Assembly (NCBI GenBank): GCA_031258355.1
Contig: JAIRMZ010000069.1
Span: 1-6,134, forward strand
Length of the DNA: 6,134 bases
Source of the DNA: Holosporales bacterium
Lineage (GTDB): Bacteria > Pseudomonadota > Alphaproteobacteria > UBA3830 > JAIRMZ01
Direction: 5' to 3'
A program made the translations under genes and the position numbers. Shown here in pieces: positions 4,623-6,134 of this stretch (its first letter is position 1; every line of letters begins with the position of its first letter). Below the pieces are notes generated by a model, which was given only the letters and a program-made list of their open reading frames with translations, did no database searches and was not told the origin of the DNA.

Positions 4623-6134
4623 ATGGTTCGGCGTATGCTTATCGACGCTGCGCACCCAGAGGAAACACGGGTAGCGGTTGCAGAAGATGATCGGTTGGAG
4701 GAGTTTGATTTTGAAAGTTCGACAAAAGCTGCTCTTAAGGGGAATATTTTCCTCGGAAAGGTCTCGCGTGTAGAGCCTTCCCTTCAGGCTGCTTTTGTTG
4801 ATTTTGGCCAGGAGCGTCATGGGTTCCTGAGCCTTCACGAAATTCACCCAGATTATTATCAGTTACCCGTTGATGATCGGGAAGAGTTTGAGCAGTGGGT
4901 CGCTAATGCCAAACCTCCTGCACCTCATGAAGGGGAGGAGGAAGAAACAGAAGAGCTCCCTTCTGAAGAAGCCCGCATTGCACGCCTACGGACGCAGTTT
5001 TTGCACCGTTATAGAATTCAAGAAATTATCAGGCGACGCCAAATCTTACTGGTGCAAGTGGTTCGGGAAGAGCGTGGAAACAAAGGGGCTGCCCTCACCA
5101 CCCATCTTTCCTTGGCAGGACGATACATCGTCTTGATGCCGAATTCCGAAAGAAGCAGCGGGATATCTCGGAAAATCACCAACGCACAGGATCGGCAGCG
5201 CTTGAGGGAAGCACTTGGATCTTTGCATGTCCCTTCAGGAATGGGCGTAGTCGCGCGTACCGCAGGTGTGGAGCGTAGCAAAACAGATATCAAGAAGGAC
5301 TACGATTACCTCGTTAAGGTTTGGGAACAGATTCGTGCGGAAACGCTTCGATCTACGGCTCCGAGCTTGGTGCATGAAGAAGCGAATATCATCAAGCGTG
5401 CTATCCGCGATATGTACACACGCGATATGACGGAGATCCTGGTGGAGGGAGAGGAAGGATACAAAACAGCGAAAAATTTCATCAAATCTTTAATCCCCAG
5501 CCATGCGCGACGTGTTCAGCTCTTTAAAAGAGAAGAGCATTCTCTTTTCCAGAAATACAAGCTTGAAGAGCAAATCGCGAATATCTACGAAACACGCGTT
5601 GACCTGAAGTCCGGGGGATACCTCCTGATTAATGCTACAGAGGCCTTGATCGCTATTGATGTCAATTCAGGACGTGCGACGCGTGAGCGTAATATCGAGG
5701 AGACGGCCTTTCGTACCAATCTCGAGGCTGCTGGAGAAATCGCACGGCAACTACGGATTCGTGATTTGGCGGGGCTGATTGTGATCGATTTTATCGACAT
5801 GGCCGATCCTCGCAATAATGCGGCCGTGGAGCGGCGTATGAAGGAGGTCACAAAAGGGGACCGCGCCCGCCTACAGATAGGAAAGATCAGCCCCTTCGGT
5901 TTGCTGGAATTGTCACGACAACGCTTAGGGCGTAGTGTTTCTGAAGCGAGCAGCTTCCTTTGTCCTTGCTGCGGAGGAACAGGCATCGTGCGCTCGACAG
6001 AGTCCACAGCCATTCGTGTGCTGAGGCTCCTTGAGAAAGAGATTTCTCAGGAGAAAAAAACCAAGGTCACCGTTTCCGTAGCCCCCCCTGTCGCACATTA
6101 CTTACTCAACCATAAACGAAACGCTTTGTGGGCA
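4623..6134 (+). CDS. rne: Ribonuclease E/G, partial (C-terminus beyond the window)
   Basis: Endoribonuclease that starts mRNA decay and processes rRNA and tRNA precursors, with a preference for 5'-monophosphate RNA. All 504 visible codons are open and the frame leaves the window. Domains by family comparison: N-terminal MVRRMLIDAA, S1 domain from about 38 with HGFLSLHEIH at 66-75, 5' sensor with GMGVVARTAG 206-215 (R212, T213), then the DNase I-like catalytic domain with D346 (AIDVNS) and D389 (VIDFID), and the Zn-link CPCC 447-450. These positions run 43 residues after their E. coli RNase E counterparts, matching an insertion at about 84-126 that is rich in Glu and breaks the S1 domain. Text such as HPDYYQ (75-80) and YRIQEIIRRRQ (130-140) is of alphaproteobacterial type. 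The end of the small domain and any scaffold region are unseen, so RNase E is preferred over RNase G on the S1 insertion only. Confidence 0.97.
   Translation, partial: MVRRMLIDAAHPEETRVAVAEDDRLEEFDFESSTKAALKGNIFLGKVSRVEPSLQAAFVDFGQERHGFLSLHEIHPDYYQLPVDDREEFEQWVANAKPPAPHEGEEEETEELPSEEARIARLRTQFLHRYRIQEIIRRRQILLVQVVREERGNKGAALTTHLSLAGRYIVLMPNSERSSGISRKITNAQDRQRLREALGSLHVPSGMGVVARTAGVERSKTDIKKDYDYLVKVWEQIRAETLRSTAPSLVHEEANIIKRAIRDMYTRDMTEILVEGEEGYKTAKNFIKSLIPSHARRVQLFKREEHSLFQKYKLEEQIANIYETRVDLKSGGYLLINATEALIAIDVNSGRATRERNIEETAFRTNLEAAGEIARQLRIRDLAGLIVIDFIDMADPRNNAAVERRMKEVTKGDRARLQIGKISPFGLLELSRQRLGRSVSEASSFLCPCCGGTGIVRSTESTAIRVLRLLEKEISQEKKTKVTVSVAPPVAHYLLNHKRNALWA

Noticed and set aside
4184..4690. 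A 168-codon + strand frame
   Set aside because: It runs antisense across the tRNA and the desulfurase start and overlaps rne in another frame, so it is a shadow.

Overview
The window looks like chromosomal DNA from a host-dependent alphaproteobacterium of the Rickettsiales/Holosporales kind. Two genes point there. One is a Tlc/NTT-type ADP/ATP translocase, the energy-parasitism transporter of intracellular bacteria. The other is an RNase E whose S1-domain insertion and surrounding sequence are of the alphaproteobacterial type. The base composition of the coding part looks balanced rather than strongly AT-rich, which fits some Holosporales better than classical Rickettsia. This placement is inference, and I name no species.

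Layout. Positions 1-1297 hold no convincing gene. They carry a two-copy 99-bp tandem repeat (53-250), then about 1 kb of degenerate repeats rich in inverted repeats (251-1290), pyrimidine-rich on the + strand. On the minus strand, in transcription order, come tRNA-Ser(GGA) (4328-4238), a NifS/IscS-type cysteine desulfurase (4194-2950) and the ADP/ATP translocase tlc (2812-1298). The tRNA has a strong promoter. The desulfurase starts only 43 nt after the tRNA and has no visible promoter of its own, so tRNA-mRNA cotranscription is likely. tlc has its own candidate promoter in the 137-nt gap behind the desulfurase. Divergently on the + strand, rne begins at 4623 and runs off the window after 504 codons, behind a leader with several possible RNA structures.

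How the genes relate. They are housekeeping and host-dependence functions rather than one pathway: sulfur mobilisation for Fe-S clusters and tRNA thiolation, nucleotide import from the host, decoding of UCC/UCU serine codons, and bulk RNA decay and processing. No transposase, integrase, CRISPR array or defence gene was seen.

The most unusual part is the gene-free left kilobase. Repeat copies there differ almost only by transitions, and in one pair of copies the closing stem changes by three compensatory double substitutions. That suggests a family of structured elements, possibly RNA-forming, rather than decayed coding sequence.
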